Origin: Costus lasius | Lineage: Eukaryota; Streptophyta; Magnoliopsida; Zingiberales; Costaceae | Direction: 5' to 3' | Length of the DNA stretch: 64,000 nucleotides | Assembly: GCA_027563935.2 (NCBI GenBank) | Contig: CM050446.2 | Span: 32,119,501 to 32,183,500, forward strand | Shown here: positions 33,644 to 46,498 of the stretch, one piece after another | How the letters are laid out: every line of letters begins with the position of its first letter | Position numbering within the stretch: the first letter of the stretch is position 1 | Program-made: the position numbers and the translations under genes | The notes under the pieces: model-generated | Seen by the model: only the letters and a program-made list of their open reading frames with translations | Database searches by the model: none | What the model was told of the DNA's origin: nothing

Positions 33644-35438
33644 TGATGGGGGCAGAAACCACAAGCCACAAAGCTACAAATGGAGTCTACGAGTACCATA
33701 GACGAAGGCTCGAAGGCTCACAAATATGCTAGCAAGCTCAATCAATAAAGCTAGCTCAATAATAGAAGAACTACTTTCAACAAATAATGGTGAAGACATT
33801 CAAGCCTAGAAGCTACCGCATATTTTCAAGCCAATCCAGCAATATCCAAATGCGCTTTAAATCAGCCAATCAAGAAGTTCATCCAACAGTCATCCTCATG
33901 TTTTTGCTCATCAAAGAGGAGTTCTTCATCACCAACAATCTGCATCCACGCCAAGGCCTGCTAAGAATGTTCGGCCCAACCCACATCTGCAGCCAACGCT
34001 CACCTTCAGCGCTGCAAAGATGGAAGCTCTCCAACGCACGCTTGCAGCCAACGTTCATCTTCAGCCAAGAAAGGAAGCTCCTCCAACATATTCCCTCAAC
34101 GTCTCTCCCTGCAGCCAAAGATAGAAGCTTCAACGTTCACCCCAACGTCTCTCCCATCTTCTCTATATGTATCACACATCCATGCTTGTAATAGACAGAA
34201 TTTTTGAATGAAAGAAATAGTTCTCCTTCTATTGGCATCGGATGTCTCTTTCCCTTGTCTTCTCTGAGGTGCTTGTGTCACCTAGTTTTCCTCTCTTCTC
34301 CTTCTTCCCCTAACTCTCTTGCTCCGCTGCAATCACCCGCACATTTCAGCCAACTTCCAAAGTTTTCAAAACTTGTGAGCACGCCGCCGGCGATCCACCG
34401 GCCAGATCTCATTGAAACTTCGGCCACCATTCCTCCTTCCCCTGAAGAAGCTTCAGCCGCCGGCATCGGCCCATCAACCAGTCTGATCACCAGAATCGAA
34501 ACTTTCGTTCACAACCCCTATTCTCGCCTAGCTTCCGCCCCAGATCCGCCTTTCATCGTCGATCTCCTCCGATCGACCACCATCCACCATGAAACCTCCG
34601 GCCACGTCGTCACCTCAACCTCACCAACTCCCAGTCGTAGCAGTTTCAGCGTTCGTGCACCACCGGCCGTCCGACGATGCGTCCTATTCTTCTTTCACAT
34701 TTCCCCTATTTCCGCCAGCCCTTCCGCCCCAGGTCCGCCTTTCCTCGTCGCCCTCCTCCGACCAGCCACCACTCGATCCAAAACTCCGGAAACCTCTTGT
34801 CCATCACCCCAGCAAGTTCTAGTGGTAGCAGGTTTTGAATTCGTGCGCTACCGGCCATCCGGCGACGAACTCTGCTCCGTGCCCACACATCCCCTGTTTT
34901 CAGAACTCTTGTTTCCTGCTTCATCTTCTGTTTAGTAATGATCTGATTAAGCTTATTTTTGCAGGTTTTTAACATACACGGACAAGCCTGTAGCATTGAT
35001 CCTTGGAGTCAATAGAAAGACCAGATCATCTTCTACGATTCGGATCAGTTGGGACAATTTAAAGTTGAACAGATAAACTTGGGAGATGGTGCAGCTTTTG
35101 ATGAATGATATATTTTCTGCACCAATTTTATTCTTTAATCTGTCTAGCTGTTTTATCACTGATGTCCTTATTACCTGACAGATCTTCAATCTGCAATCCT
35201 TATACGATTTAAAAGAACAAGTTTTGATCTTCAATTTGGTTTAATTAGTTTCAATAATCATTGAATGGATTCTCCTGCAAAGCATTGCTACTTTTCCTAA
35301 TTGATAAATATTTGTAGCACTATATTTCTGGCTGCTTCTGAATTTTGACTTTTTCTAAATTTAAAAAAATAAAAATAAAAATAAAAAATTAATTTTTTTT
35401 AATTAGTAGAATAAATCACGTGTCTTCACCCCACATCA
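33644..35438. mobile_element. Solo LTR (1795 bp) inserted in B protease
   Basis: Ends TGATGGGGGC and CCACATCA; TSD CCTTT at 33639-33643 and 35439-35443. Element A has the uninterrupted sequence at 51831-51850, which confirms the boundaries. The 243-codon frame at 34204-34935 is a Ser/Pro/Arg-rich translation with competing frames on both strands; I do not call it a gene. Likely a Ty3/gypsy LTR by terminal similarity to D, but the family is not established. Orientation is probably plus. Confidence 0.88.
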
Positions 35439-35443
35439 CCTTT

Positions 35444-35990
35444 TCTTGCTACTGTAGGTGCTGTCATGGATGTCAAGCATGAGAAACTATCCTTGAACAT
35501 CTGTGGCAACGTTATTCAATTTGATCTAACTGACACCCTAAAAAAACCTTCTCTTGTAGGCACATGTTGTAGTATTGACATTGCGGAGAAAGCTATACAA
35601 CATGTTGAACCCTTCAGGAAAATAGTGGACCCATTGAAGCTTACCTCGACAACCCCCACTAAGGATGCCAAGAACTACAAAGCATGCACCAAATTTTAGC
35701 ACGACAAGCGCATAGCAAAGAAAGAATTTCATGAGGGGGGATAAAGTACTTCTGTTTAATTCTAGACTTTGGCTATTTCCAGGAAAGCTTCGCACAAGGT
35801 GGTCCTGCCCTTTTATAGTTCAGAAAGTTCAACCTTATGGTGTCATCACAATTTGGACAGAACGAACTGAAAGTTTCACAGGGCACCGCCTCAAGTACTA
35901 CTTTGAAGATGAACTGGAATTTCATGAGAGGAAGTTCTTACTCTCTCAGACCCCTACAAATTCACAACTCTGAAAACTCTTTTGATCGAG
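35444..35990 (+). pseudogene. Element B protease tail fused to integrase C-terminus
   Basis: First part: VMDVKHEKLSLNICGNVIQF and KPSLVGTCCSIDIAEKAIQ, matching A at 51850-52020. Near 35646-35663 the sequence jumps to the integrase C-terminal region: DAKNYKACTKF, then [39 protein letters not shown] and TGHRLKYYFEDE, matching A at about 61250-61500. RT, RNase H and the integrase catalytic core are therefore missing. Confidence 0.9.
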
Positions 35991-36199
35991 CTACCGACCA
36001 TAAACTAGCGCTCTTGGAGCCAACCTAAGTTTTTGTTTGATTTTACTTTTCATGCATTGATTCAGACGTTGTTTTTACACTGTTGATTTATTCTTCATTT
36101 AATTTTTGGATATTCTAGAGGGGCTTGCTACTAATTTGATATCTCTTTATGATGTAGGATGAAGATGTAGGGCATAAGAATTTTTCCAGAATTTTTTGA

Positions 36200-36525
36200 G
36201 ATGATCAGTGCAAATCACGGCCTAGTGAACACTATGGGGTTCACCCGTGAAGTGCACTGTACAAGCGCCCAGACTTTGTAACCAGAGTGTTTCACAGCCA
36301 GGTGAACCCCACGGGGTTCACCAGAATTTCAGCACGCGCAGGAACCCTCCAGTGAGCTTCACAGGTAGGTGAACCCCACGGGGTTCACCATCTTTCCGAA
36401 GACCAGAAAACTGCCAGAATACTTCATGGGTCGGTGAACCCCAGTGGGTTCACCCATGCTTCTGTTGCAATAGCCCGACTCAGCATACTTCACGGGCGAG
36501 TGAACCCAGGCGGGTTCACTGGAAT
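36200..36525 (+). repeat. Element B internal palindrome array (5 copies)
   Basis: Copies of (A/G)GTGAACCCC nnn GGGGTTCACC at about 36222, 36299, 36367, 36433 and 36498, period about 65-75 bp, each with flanks like CTTCACGGGC or TTTCACAGCCA. The same kind of array occurs in the LTRs of this element. It sits between pol and ORF3. Confidence 0.9.
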
Positions 36526-36993
36526 TTCAATCTGTGTTCGCCCGAACTTAGGGCACACACGCGAGGGCTTCCGCCGCTGCCTTCCTCTTTCGCCAAGATT
36601 CCACTGATTTCGGTATTCTTCCTTCCTTCCAAACACGAAGAAGATCTCTCCTAGTCAGATCATAGTGTTATTGCAAGTGGGACAAGTTTGGTTGCAACTT
36701 TGCCCCAGATTTTTGCCTCGCCAGATCGAACGAGTTTCCGCCGCCACCTTTCGAGCTCGACAAGATCAACTGATTGTGCCGCCTTCTCCCCATCTCAACA
36801 CTCGAGGGTGACCTCTCAGGTTCTATCTACGATTCCTAGGACTCTAATCAAGTTCATCTTGTTTGTTTCGCGCTGGATTTTCATGTTGTCTGCTCTCCGA
36901 AGACTTTACTCCGCTGCTTCCGTTCTGTGAACACCTCCGACCAGATTTTTTCACCGAAGCTTACCAGCAATCTTCCGATCATCTCCAGCAACT

Positions 36994-37193
36994 ATGCCTC
37001 CTAGGACGAAGGCCATGGCCAGCAAGAGAACCGCATGACCGCAGCAGGCACTTTCAGATTCATCCGCCACGGACGATGAGGAGTACGAGTCGACGCCTAC
37101 TCCTCCTTCTTACCATCCTTCTTCGGCTATGCCAGGCTCCTCTTTGTCTCGTCACGGTCGCACACCTGCCAGCCGACCACAGCCCTACGTATC
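36994..37193 (+). pseudogene. Element B ORF3, 5' part
   Basis: Starts MPPRTKAMASKRTA, matching A ORF3 (MAPKTKALASKCTA). Continues Ser/Thr/Pro-rich to RPQPYVS, where copia G is inserted. A TGA occurs at codon 15. Confidence 0.75.
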
Positions 37194-39781
37194 TGTTAGG
37201 GAATACCGGGTGTAATTTAAAATTTTTACAGTCCTAGGACGCAGTGGAAGCATTACACCCGAAACATATTCCTTTTTCCCAAGGATCCATGCGAGGGAGA
37301 ACACAAGGATGTGACAAGGATAATACCTCTATTGCTTGATCGGTTCTTGAAGCCATGTTCGAAGACGATCAAGTGCTCGCCCTCTACAAGTATCCATGCG
37401 TCGACTCCTTGATCGTTGCTCCCTTCCATGCTTGGTGCTAGCCTCGGGAAGAGAATCAAGCCTTAGGGTTCCTTCACTTCTCTTGCACCACCTCCAAGAT
37501 GAAAGCGCCAAGAAGAGATGAGGAGGAAGATGATGCGCCAAGTGCTTCCTTCTTCTTCTTTGTATGCGCCACCTTCAAGCAAGGTGAGCCTATGGCCAAG
37601 GAACGGAGAGGGCTTGTGGCAAGGAGATGCCACCAAACACTAAGAGTCCTTGCGCCAGGAAGAGAGAGAGAGAAGAAGAAGAACTTGCGGCTATGGAAGA
37701 AGATTGCGCTCCTTGATGAAGAAGGAGAGCTCCAAGCTCTCAAGTTGTCGCCACCTTAAGCCTCCACGCCTCCTTGTGTATGAGACCTCACGTCTTCAAG
37801 GAAGGGAACCTATAAATAGGACTAGAGGCAGTTTGGGTGATGTAGGGGTTAGTCACAAGCATGCAAACAACGATTTTCGAAAGTAGTTTTTTTTGTAGTA
37901 TCATAAAATAGGGAAAACACGACTTTAAACTAACGAGGTTGAAAAATATTATTTTTGTATTTTAAATAGGAAATCTGAAAGTTAACTACTTGCAAGAAAG
38001 AAATGACAATAATTGTAAAGAAGACTTATAGTGCGGCCCTTGAGAATAGAAGGACCGTCCTTCCCGTTCTTCACCGGTCCTACTCTGATGGAAGGTGTAG
38101 GTTACACACAGGGCATTCAGCAACCCACACAGGCGTGGGTGAGTTATAATGCAGAATTAAAGTATAACAATGATCAAAGTCAAGAGGGAGGCTAATCCTC
38201 CAAGTTCTCTTGCTAACAAGATAAGGGACTAACTAAGAGGGGGAGATCAAGAGGGGGGAATGCACCACTTCCTTGCGCCAAGTCCTACAAGTTCCAAGAA
38301 TTGTGTAGTAAGATGTTCTTGAGATGTGCAAAGAGAAACCACAAGAAGAAAGAGCACTTAACTTAGAGATGCGCTTTGAGGGAGATCAAGGATGCTTCCA
38401 TGCTCTTTGGCGCCATCTTGAGTTCTTGTGCTTTGCCTTGATGATGGAGACTCTCGGCCTTGCTTGGATGGAGTGAGGACGAGGAGAAGAAGAAGGGGAG
38501 GCTCGGCTCTTGAGAGAAGAGGGGGAAGATGGAGAGGCCTGGGCGACACAAGCACCCAAAGGAGAAGTGGTGGGCGACACAAGCACCCAAGGCGACACAA
38601 GCACCCTTTCTTTGGCTAGGAAACTAGTCAACAATATATTTCAACAATGCTTATGCACATGATGCGATGGGACACATTTATAGGCGGCTAAGGGATGAGG
38701 ATAAGGTGAGGGCAAGGTGGTCATTGGCCCCTTGCGCCCCTTACATTCTTGGTGATAATTCGAAAATGAAGAAAGGCATTAAATGGCTGATATTGTTGTC
38801 TTCTTTGGAGAGTCTTCAAAGGAAAGCTTTTGAATTTCGAAATTGGCTTTCTTCCTTGTGTTGATGTCGCATGGGTGGAGAGTTGGCTGAATTCAAAATC
38901 CTTCCAAGTTGGTTTGAGCGGCAAGGAGAGGAAGGAAGGGATTCACCATGATTTGTGGATCTAGATTAGGCGCCCCTTGATTTGTGGATCTAGAGTGGCG
39001 CCCCTTGATTTATGGATCTAGATTGAGCCTTGCTTCTATTTGTTGCTTGAGAATGGCGCAAATAAATCCATGGGCTGATATCTTCTTCAATTGGAAAGGG
39101 CCTTGGGGTGGGGCTTTGAAGTGGAGTTGAGTTGAAAGTCCCCCTTTGAGCTAGGTTGAAGTGACCTTTCCATAATGGGAACTAGCTTCTTGGAGTAGAG
39201 TGAGCTAGCTAACTTGTATCCCTTGAGCCATCTTTAAATGCATCCAAACTACATGCACTAACCTACCATGACATTACAATGCACAACCTACCAACAACAT
39301 TCATAAAAAATAATCTACATGATAGACTTTGGGGTGGAACTAACCTATCATGCTATGCAATGCAAATAAGGAAAGTACTGAAAAGGAAAGTGGACTCTAA
39401 GTGAAGCCATACCTGATGGGCTTCCTCCGAGCCCTAGTGGATCTTCTAAGAGCTGTGTTTGGCCCTCCATCATTGGGCAAGGGCTAGGATCATGCCAAGT
39501 GTATGGCTAGGATGAGGTGTCTTGAGGCAAAGAAAGTCTCCAAGACTTTACCATAAACCTCATTCAACCTATCCATAAATGTCCAAGCACTATATCAGCC
39601 CAAGACATGCCTCAAATGCATTCTTACCATCCAAGGAGAAGTGGCTAGGCGCAACATGAAAGAGGAATTCGGCTAGGGTGGTGTCTTGGGAGAAACTAGG
39701 GTTTGAGGTAAGGTAAGTCTCCAAGACATTACCATATACCTCTTCCCTATATCCATATGCGCCTAGGAACTTCCCATAAAA
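37194..39781 (-). repeat. Element G 3' LTR, truncated and interrupted
   Basis: 37194-37837 plus 39478-39781 match 44229-45201 of the 5' LTR almost base for base, apart from a roughly 24-bp indel before CTATAAATAGG. The copy stops at 39781 and the remaining 1.3 kb (equivalent to 45202-46498) is deleted, together with the polypurine tract. Confidence 0.88.
37838..39472. mobile_element. Solo LTR (1635 bp) inside element G 3' LTR
   Basis: Ends TGATGTAGGG and CCCTCCATCA; TSD TTGGG at 37833-37837 and 39473-39477. The uninterrupted site is present in the other G LTR near 44892. Internal short repeats: GGCGACACAAGCACCC three times near 38540-38600, and GATTTGTGGATCTAGA with GGCGCCCCTT three times near 38950-39030. 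No coding region. It is the youngest layer of this nest. Confidence 0.9.
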
Positions 39782-39789
39782 GTACTCAG

Positions 39790-41100
39790 CCTTATTTGTA
39801 GAATTTTGCCATTATGGTTTGCATAATGCTCTTTCAGCACACAACACCATAACAAGGCAAAGCGCAAATCCTGGCTGTGGTCATAAGACTGGAACGAAGT
39901 ATCAGTGTACCCTTGTACACAAAATTCTTCCTGTCTATCATAGACTAGACTTCAATCCTTTATACTTCCCAAGTATATATAAGGATTGCTTTCACAGCTA
40001 TCAAGTGTCAAACACTAGGATCTGATTGAAACTTACTGGCTATGCTCCAAGCATTTGCCACAAATGGTCTTGTGTATATTACTCAAAACATGATCCATCC
40101 TATACACCATGTATCAGGATTTTAGACCCATGTTATTACTCTCCAGCTGTGTCATAGGACACAACATCCTCATGAGAGTCAAACCATATCTCTCTAGAAG
40201 GTATCAATATTTGGAATCATCCAATATAAACCTTTCCAGAAACTCTTGGATGAACATAGATTGACTAAAGGGCAATGACTTTCTTGGATCTCTATCTATA
40301 GATCCTCATGCCTAGCATGTAGGCATCATTCCCTAGATCATTCTTCTCGAAATACATCTCAAGCCTTTTCTTCACCATGTGAAGAGCTGAGATGTCATTC
40401 CATGTGAGGAGAATATCATCAATATTCTAGAACAAGAAATACTATTAAGGTGCTCCCACTGATCTTCTTGTAAACACAGGCTCTTTTAAACATGCTTGCA
40501 TAACACCATGCATATCTTTATGGCCTTGATATGAAAACCTTCTGGCTATTTCCTTATCGATATCTTTTCAGACGTCCATGTAAGAAAGGCAGTTTTCATA
40601 ACAACACGCCATAATTGATCATGCAATTATAACATGCAGATTCCTAATGGACTTAAAACTCTGCTATTGGTGAAAAATTTCATCATTATCCACCCAGTGG
40701 ATTTGCCTGAAATTTCTGTTCACTAGCTTGCCTTTCAAGGTAACAATGTTACCTTCCATGTCTATCTTCCTAGAAGATTTATTTACAGCCTGTGAGAATT
40801 ACCCCTTTGGCAGCTCATCCAAGTCCCAGACTTGATTATCAGACATGGAGTCCATTATGGTTCTCATGGCCTTTAGCCATTTCTTGGAATCTGGTCCACC
40901 GACCGCTTCCATTTCCTCATAAGTCTTAGGTTCATCCTTGATGAAAAATTCGTCATGCCCAGCATATCGAATCGATCCAGACTTATGTGGTTCCTATGTT
41001 ACTTGAACCTCAGGTTGACTTTCAACCTGTATGTGAGATTTTGCTCTCCATCTGTGTCTAATTATATTGTGGTTGATTCTGGACCTTGTCCCAATCAAAT
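39790..41100 (-). pseudogene. Element G reverse transcriptase and RNase H remnants
   Basis: Minus-strand fragments in the copia order. Near 40950-40790: DEPKTYEEMEAVGGPDSKKW and MDSMSDNQVWDLDELPKG, the conserved start of the copia RT region. Then traces near 40440-40280 (NIDDILL) of the catalytic box and YILG-like part, and RNase H fragments down to 39800. Many stops; not functional. Confidence 0.75.
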
Positions 41101-42289
41101 CTACTCCCACTAGCTTCTTTTAAAAGAAATACTTTCTCAAGAGAAACAGCAGTTTGAGCAACAAATATTTTGTTCTCTTTGGGATAGAATTAGCACTCTA
41201 CAGTGCACCACAAACACATACTTTTGAATCACTGCACATTACATTCCCAATTCCATTGAAGAAATGGGATATTTGCAGTTCGCAACTCAAAAGCTAACTT
41301 AGACACTTTCTTATGGAGTGGCAGTGCATCTGTTTGCATGGCATCATAGTAGTATATTTGCATGACTATTCAAAGATGGAACCACATCCAATGTGTTCCT
41401 TTTTCTTTCTTTGAAATTCACCACACAGTGGTGTACTAAGTAAGCTGTGAGATAACTCCACACTTCTTAGGGCAGTCATCAAATTCTCCACTAATCACCT
41501 TGATCCGATCAAAGTGCTTTAATAGATCCTCCAATTTGACTCAATACTTCATTTGTGAACTTCTTGGATTTCTCCAAAGTTCTTAGGTTGGATAAGGCAT
41601 ACCCACACCTGATGAAGCATATAACACCTCTTAGTGCTTGTTTACATGGGTCCACATACATTGCTGTGTAATAGATCCAACAAGCCAATAGTCCTTCCAC
41701 CCTTTATGGTGAAGGCAGCATCTGTCACATTGTTCCTTTGAGCTAGGCTCACATGTATCATAATCCTGAAAGGATAATGATCCCAATAGTCCATGGACCT
41801 TTGGATGTGACCATTGTTCTATGGTTCAAGAGACAATGCTATAAGAGGGTGTTTATTGAATCATTGGATCTGATCTTGTGTTACATATAGAACCACAAAC
41901 TATTATCAACTGTATCACTTCAATAGAACATCTCAGATTTAAAGAAAATATCATTTATTATTTCAAACTGAAATCCTTTCCAAAAAGGAATGATGTTCTA
42001 ATACATAAGCTGATACATAATAGCAAAGTTCTAGATAAAGTCTTCAAGGCAGTGAGATGATATGAACAGCAGCATCCAATGCTCCGTCCCTGACCCGAGA
42101 GTCGATCCCACCAAGCCTCATGGTCCTACTTCTTTTGAGCTCCTGCATATGAAAAACATATGTAAGCTTCACATGCGGTACTCAGTACCCATGAATAAGA
42201 AGTAGACAAAAGACCTCAATAACACAATACCTGAAGCGGATGGATTACATCCCTTCTTCTTTGCCATGCTCTTCTTGGCCATCAATCCT
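41101..42289 (-). pseudogene. Element G integrase remnants
   Basis: The minus-strand frame 41700-41509 includes RCGYALSNLRTLEKSKKFTN and EVLSQIGGSIKAL, corresponding to the copia integrase core around the second catalytic Asp. The rest of the region between this and gag has only short broken frames. Confidence 0.65.
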
Positions 42290-42770
42290 CTTTAAAATAC
42301 CCATGCATTCCTAGTCTTCCGAAATATTAGCTTCGAAGATACAGAACCATGGTCATTCTCAGATTTAGGCATACACTCTGAAGATCCAACAGAACTCTCC
42401 TGATCTTTGTCTATAGAGCATGGTGTGAAGAGACCTTTGAGATGTATGATAAGATCATAAATTCCCATCTCATCACACTCAACTTTGACCTCTGGGGTCA
42501 TGCACTCTAAGACAAGAGCAGTGTACTATTTGTTATCTTCACAATGTTCAAGATAGACATTCCACTCCCACTCAGTAGTGAAATACACACTAGGCTGGGA
42601 TGGAGGTCTTTCAAGAAGATGCACCTTATTTTCTTGTTCGAGTATCTTGAAAAAAATCTTGAACCACTTTGTCCAATTTGTCTCATCCAATTTGTTTTTA
42701 TAGAGTTTCAATCTTAGATCAGGAGATGCCTTCTACAATAAGCAAATAAGTAAAATAAGTACTATGATAA
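42290..42770 (-). pseudogene. Element G gag remnant
   Basis: Frames 42711-42526 and 42501-42292 together follow the copia gag pattern: KLDETNWTKWFKIFFKILEQ, ENKVHLLERPPSQP, then LECMTPEVKVECDEMGIYDL, IIHLKGLF. They are separated by a stop at about 42524. The C-terminal part is degraded. Confidence 0.75.
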
Positions 42771-44215
42771 AGCATTTAACAAGGATTTTAAATTAAATGC
42801 TATGCTCCGACTACTTCCAAAACAAGTTGAGAACTCTCAAACTCAACATGGAAAGAGGTGAGTAGGATCCTAATTTCACATGAGGTCTCTGCGACTCACG
42901 AGGGTGAGTTGGGATGCACAGAGTGATCTCATGCTTCTTCAGGTAGGCATGCCAGCCAATTGTGTCGTGCATAATTCCTCTTAGTTAAGACAGACTAGGC
43001 GCCCTGTGTCCAGCGAGGGCTGGATACAGCACAGAACCCTATCCTCTCAACAGCTGCCTCTAGTGATTCATCATGTCAGTGACATATGAAAAACTAGTCA
43101 AGTCAGATCATAACCGTTATGCCCAGGGTCAACGAGTTTCCTTGCGAAGGCGCGCCCGATTAAAACGGACTGGGGAAACCATTGGCACCACACACCTCCT
43201 AAAGATAAGTGGGTGTGTCCCACGAGGTGTGAAACAGTTCACAACACCACCGATCGATAGTTTGATGAGGGCTACGCGTTATAAGGCTATTGACTTGATA
43301 TTTCAATGAGAGTTTTTTCATGTTTATTTTATTCTTTTCTAGCATGCAGTTTTCCTATGGTTATGGCAGCAAAGGAAAAACATCACAGGCATGCTATGGA
43401 CAAAATAATAAACCATCACAGGCATGCTAGTTTGGTCGATATGGTCATGGCCCTTTTCATACACATAACTTGTCACGAGCCATGTGACATGTTATCGTGC
43501 ATCCAAGGGTTGCAAGTCCCTAAAGTAGATCAGCCCATGCCAGAAGCCGAAAGCATGTGTCCTTCCTTCAGCCGCATGTCCATCACCACGCTTCCAAAGC
43601 TGGCGCCACTTCTGACTCCGATTGAAGAAGACTCCTTGTTGTCAAGATGAAGCCTTAACCTATCATATAATTCTACATCTATTCTAAACAAGATGAAAAA
43701 TTCTTTACAACAAGATAGGGAGAGAACCACACGCAGGTGGAAAGAGATTTTATAAGCATTCATCACAAGTAGAATCATGCTTCCACATCACAACACAGGA
43801 GGGCACTCGCTATGACCACATAAACCCAATCAAGTGGCACATGTAAAATTTGAAAATCCGGAAAAATCAAATTTTAGCACCTTATGCGCCAACATCATCC
43901 AAAGCACTCTCTTAACCAAATTTATGCCAAAATTTAGATCAAGTTCCATGATGTTTTCATAGACCCTATCGGCTGGCAGTTTTGTCAGATCAAGAGACCC
44001 GGCCAGTCCGAAGACACAATGCCCATCCTACTTGACAAAACTACGTGCGCCTTCGATCTTAAATCAAACATAAAATAAAATCAAATTTCGGCCATAAATT
44101 GAAAAGAGAGGTTTAGATGAAAAACGCTTTCTACGTGAAATGCGCATGGATAGAAGAAAAATTTTCCAAAAATTTTTCATACAAGAAAACATACACCTTG
44201 TGTTTCTCGCAAGTA
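42771..44215 (-). other. Element G leader, unusually long
   Basis: About 1.4 kb between gag and the primer site, longer than most copia leaders. Contains scattered short frames on both strands. The longest is 43306-43650 on the opposite strand (114 codons, His/Met-rich, unrecognised). ATCACAGGCATGCTA is repeated at about 43382 and 43416. A small insertion or captured host fragment is possible but no ends were found. Confidence 0.5.
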
Positions 44216-44227
44216 CCTCTGATACCA
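44216..44227 (-). other. Element G primer-binding site (tRNA-Met)
   Basis: The minus strand reads TGGTATCAGAGG one base inside the 5' LTR, 11 of 12 bases as in the standard initiator tRNA-Met site of plant copia elements. Confidence 0.88.
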
Positions 44228-44228
44228 C

Positions 44229-46498
44229 TGTTAGGGAATATCGGGTGTAATTTAAAATTTTTGCAGTCCCAGGACGCAGCGGAAGCATTACACCCAAAAC
44301 ATATTCCTTTTGCCCAAGGATCCATGCGAGGGAGAACACAAGGATGTGACAAGGATAATACCTCTATTGCTTGCTCGGCTCTTGAAGCCATGTTCGAAGA
44401 CGATCAAGTGCTCGCCCTCTACAAGTATCCACGCATCGACTCCTTGATCGTTGCTCCCTTCCACTCTTGGTTCTAGCGTCGGGAAGAGAATCAAGCCTTA
44501 GGGTTCCTTCACTTCTCTTGCGCCACCTCCAAGATGAAAGCGCCAAGAAGAGATGAGGAGGAAGATGATGCGCCAAGTGCTTCCTTCTTCTTCTTTGTAT
44601 GCGCCACCTTCAAGCAAGGTGCGCCTATGGCCAAGGAACGGAGAGGGCTTGTGGCAAGGAGATGCCACCAAACACTAAGAGTCCTTGCGCCAAGAAGAGA
44701 GGGAGAAGAAGAAGAACTTGCGGCTATGGAAGAAGATTGCGCTCCTTGATGAAGAAGGAGAGCTCCAAGCTCTCAAGTTGTCGCCACCTTAAGCCTCCAC
44801 GCCTCCTTGTGTATGAGACCTCACGTCTTCAAGGAAGGGAACCCAAGAGGGGGCGACAAGGGGTCCTATAAATAGGACTAGAGGCAGTTTGGGCAAGGGC
44901 TAGGATCATGCCAAGTGTATGGCTAGGATGAGGTGTCTTGAGGCAAGGAAAGTCTCCAAGACTTTACCATAAACCTCATTCAACCTATCCATAAATGTCC
45001 AAGCACTATATCAGCCCAAGACATGCCTCAAATGCATTCTTACCATCCAAGGAGAAGTGGCTAGGCGCAACATGAAAGAGGAATTCGGCTAGGGTGGTGT
45101 CTTGGGAGAAACTAGGGTTTGAGGTAAGGTAAGTCTCCAAGACATTACCATATACCTCTTCCCTATATCCATATGCGCCTAGGAACTTCCCATAAAAGTT
45201 CTCAAGCCATATCAGCACCAAGACTTGCCTTAGAGGTAAGTATTCCATCCAAGGAAGAGGGGCTAGGCGCCCTTTACTTCCATAATGAAGCAAAGGCGCC
45301 TCCCTCACCCCATTATGCCCCTAGGCGCCAATGGGGTGAGATTTCTCCCCATTATACCCTTTTAAGCCAATTCCCTCTTCATGACAACTAATTATTGGGC
45401 CTCATTGGATAATGAGCTAGCCCAAACTTCATGGCATGGGTTGATTAAGCCATTTGATCTAATCCAATGCAACTCTAATCCAAATGTGACCAATTAAGGT
45501 CAATTTCGGGTCAACCTGCCAAAAATGAAGTTTGGCTCCAATAACTTTCTTCCAACTCATCAGGCCCATTGGTGCCGATGAAATCTTCCAAATTGATCCA
45601 AGTTATCCAATAACTTGATCATAAGGCTTCTGATTAAAGCAACGTCAAGAGTCTATTCCGTGTGACCCTGTAGGATCCATATGACGATGGCAATGATGTA
45701 AACATCATAAGTAGTGAGGGGTATCTAGCAACACATCACTACTACCCATGTCATAGGATAAGTCATTATGGCAACAACTCCTAACAAGCAACGAGGATTC
45801 CCATTGCATTATAGATCCCTTTGCCTAAACTGATATCCTGCCATTGAATTAGTCTCAAGTTTATCAATCCAATGCATTGGTCATGACTCAACAAGTGTGG
45901 CCACACATTCCTGTCATGCACCAATAAGGTGGGGCGCCCCCAAGTGGATATCATGCTTCCAATAAGGAAGGGGCAAATCCTACTATTAGTCATCCATGTC
46001 TCTACATGACTTATGACATGCCCAATGTCAGTCGTTTTGGTCTCCTAATTACGGAGAGATGTAAGACTATATCAAAGCATACCCATCATCAAATCTAGAC
46101 ATGAATACCTCAAGTCTAAGGATCAATGCAAACCTCTTGCATGTGAGATTGACTTGTTGACTAGATAAGTCAATCCTCACAGTGGATCACTCCAGTGCAT
46201 CCAATGCACCTGTATGCCTGCGTTACTGTATCCCACACTTAACCAACCCATACACCAGTCTCACATGTACCAAAGCTGTCCCTTATCTACTAAGGTACCT
46301 TGACTAGGGATAGCTTATGAGAATGGATCCAATCGAAACTCCTGGGACATTATTTATGCAACTCAATACATCAATGCAGGTAGAGAAGTCTGCATAATAA
46401 CGACCATGCATTTATAGATAATAATAATTATATCAAAGTATATTTAAACAATGCCCGACCATGTCCAAACATTGGTCTGCAGGGCATAAACACCAACA
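44229..46498 (-). repeat. Element G 5' LTR (2270 bp)
   Basis: Full-length LTR with ends TGTTAGGGAA and AACACCAACA. Its inner 970 bp match the 3' LTR remnant; the outer part resembles the solo LTR at 19026-20553. It contains CTATAAATAGG near 44870. Confidence 0.92.

Larger units (their letters stand above)
37194..46498 (-). mobile_element. Element G: Ty1/copia retrotransposon nested in B ORF3
   Basis: TSD GTATC at 37189-37193 and 46499-46503. Plus-strand ends TGTTAGGGAA and AACACCAACA. On the minus strand the order is 5' LTR (44229-46498), primer site, long leader, gag, integrase, RT, RNase H, truncated 3' LTR. All coding parts are heavily decayed. The 3' LTR lacks its U3-side 1.3 kb and itself carries a solo LTR (37838-39472). 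Confidence 0.9.

Noticed and set aside
34204..34935. 243-codon open frame, Ser/Pro-rich
   Set aside because: It lies wholly inside a solo LTR, has low-complexity composition and competing open frames on both strands, and shows no known domain.
44534..44749. 71-86 codon frames in the G LTR (also at 37499)
   Set aside because: Present in both LTR copies, Glu/Lys/Arg-rich from GAAGAAGA-type sequence, without conservation as protein.
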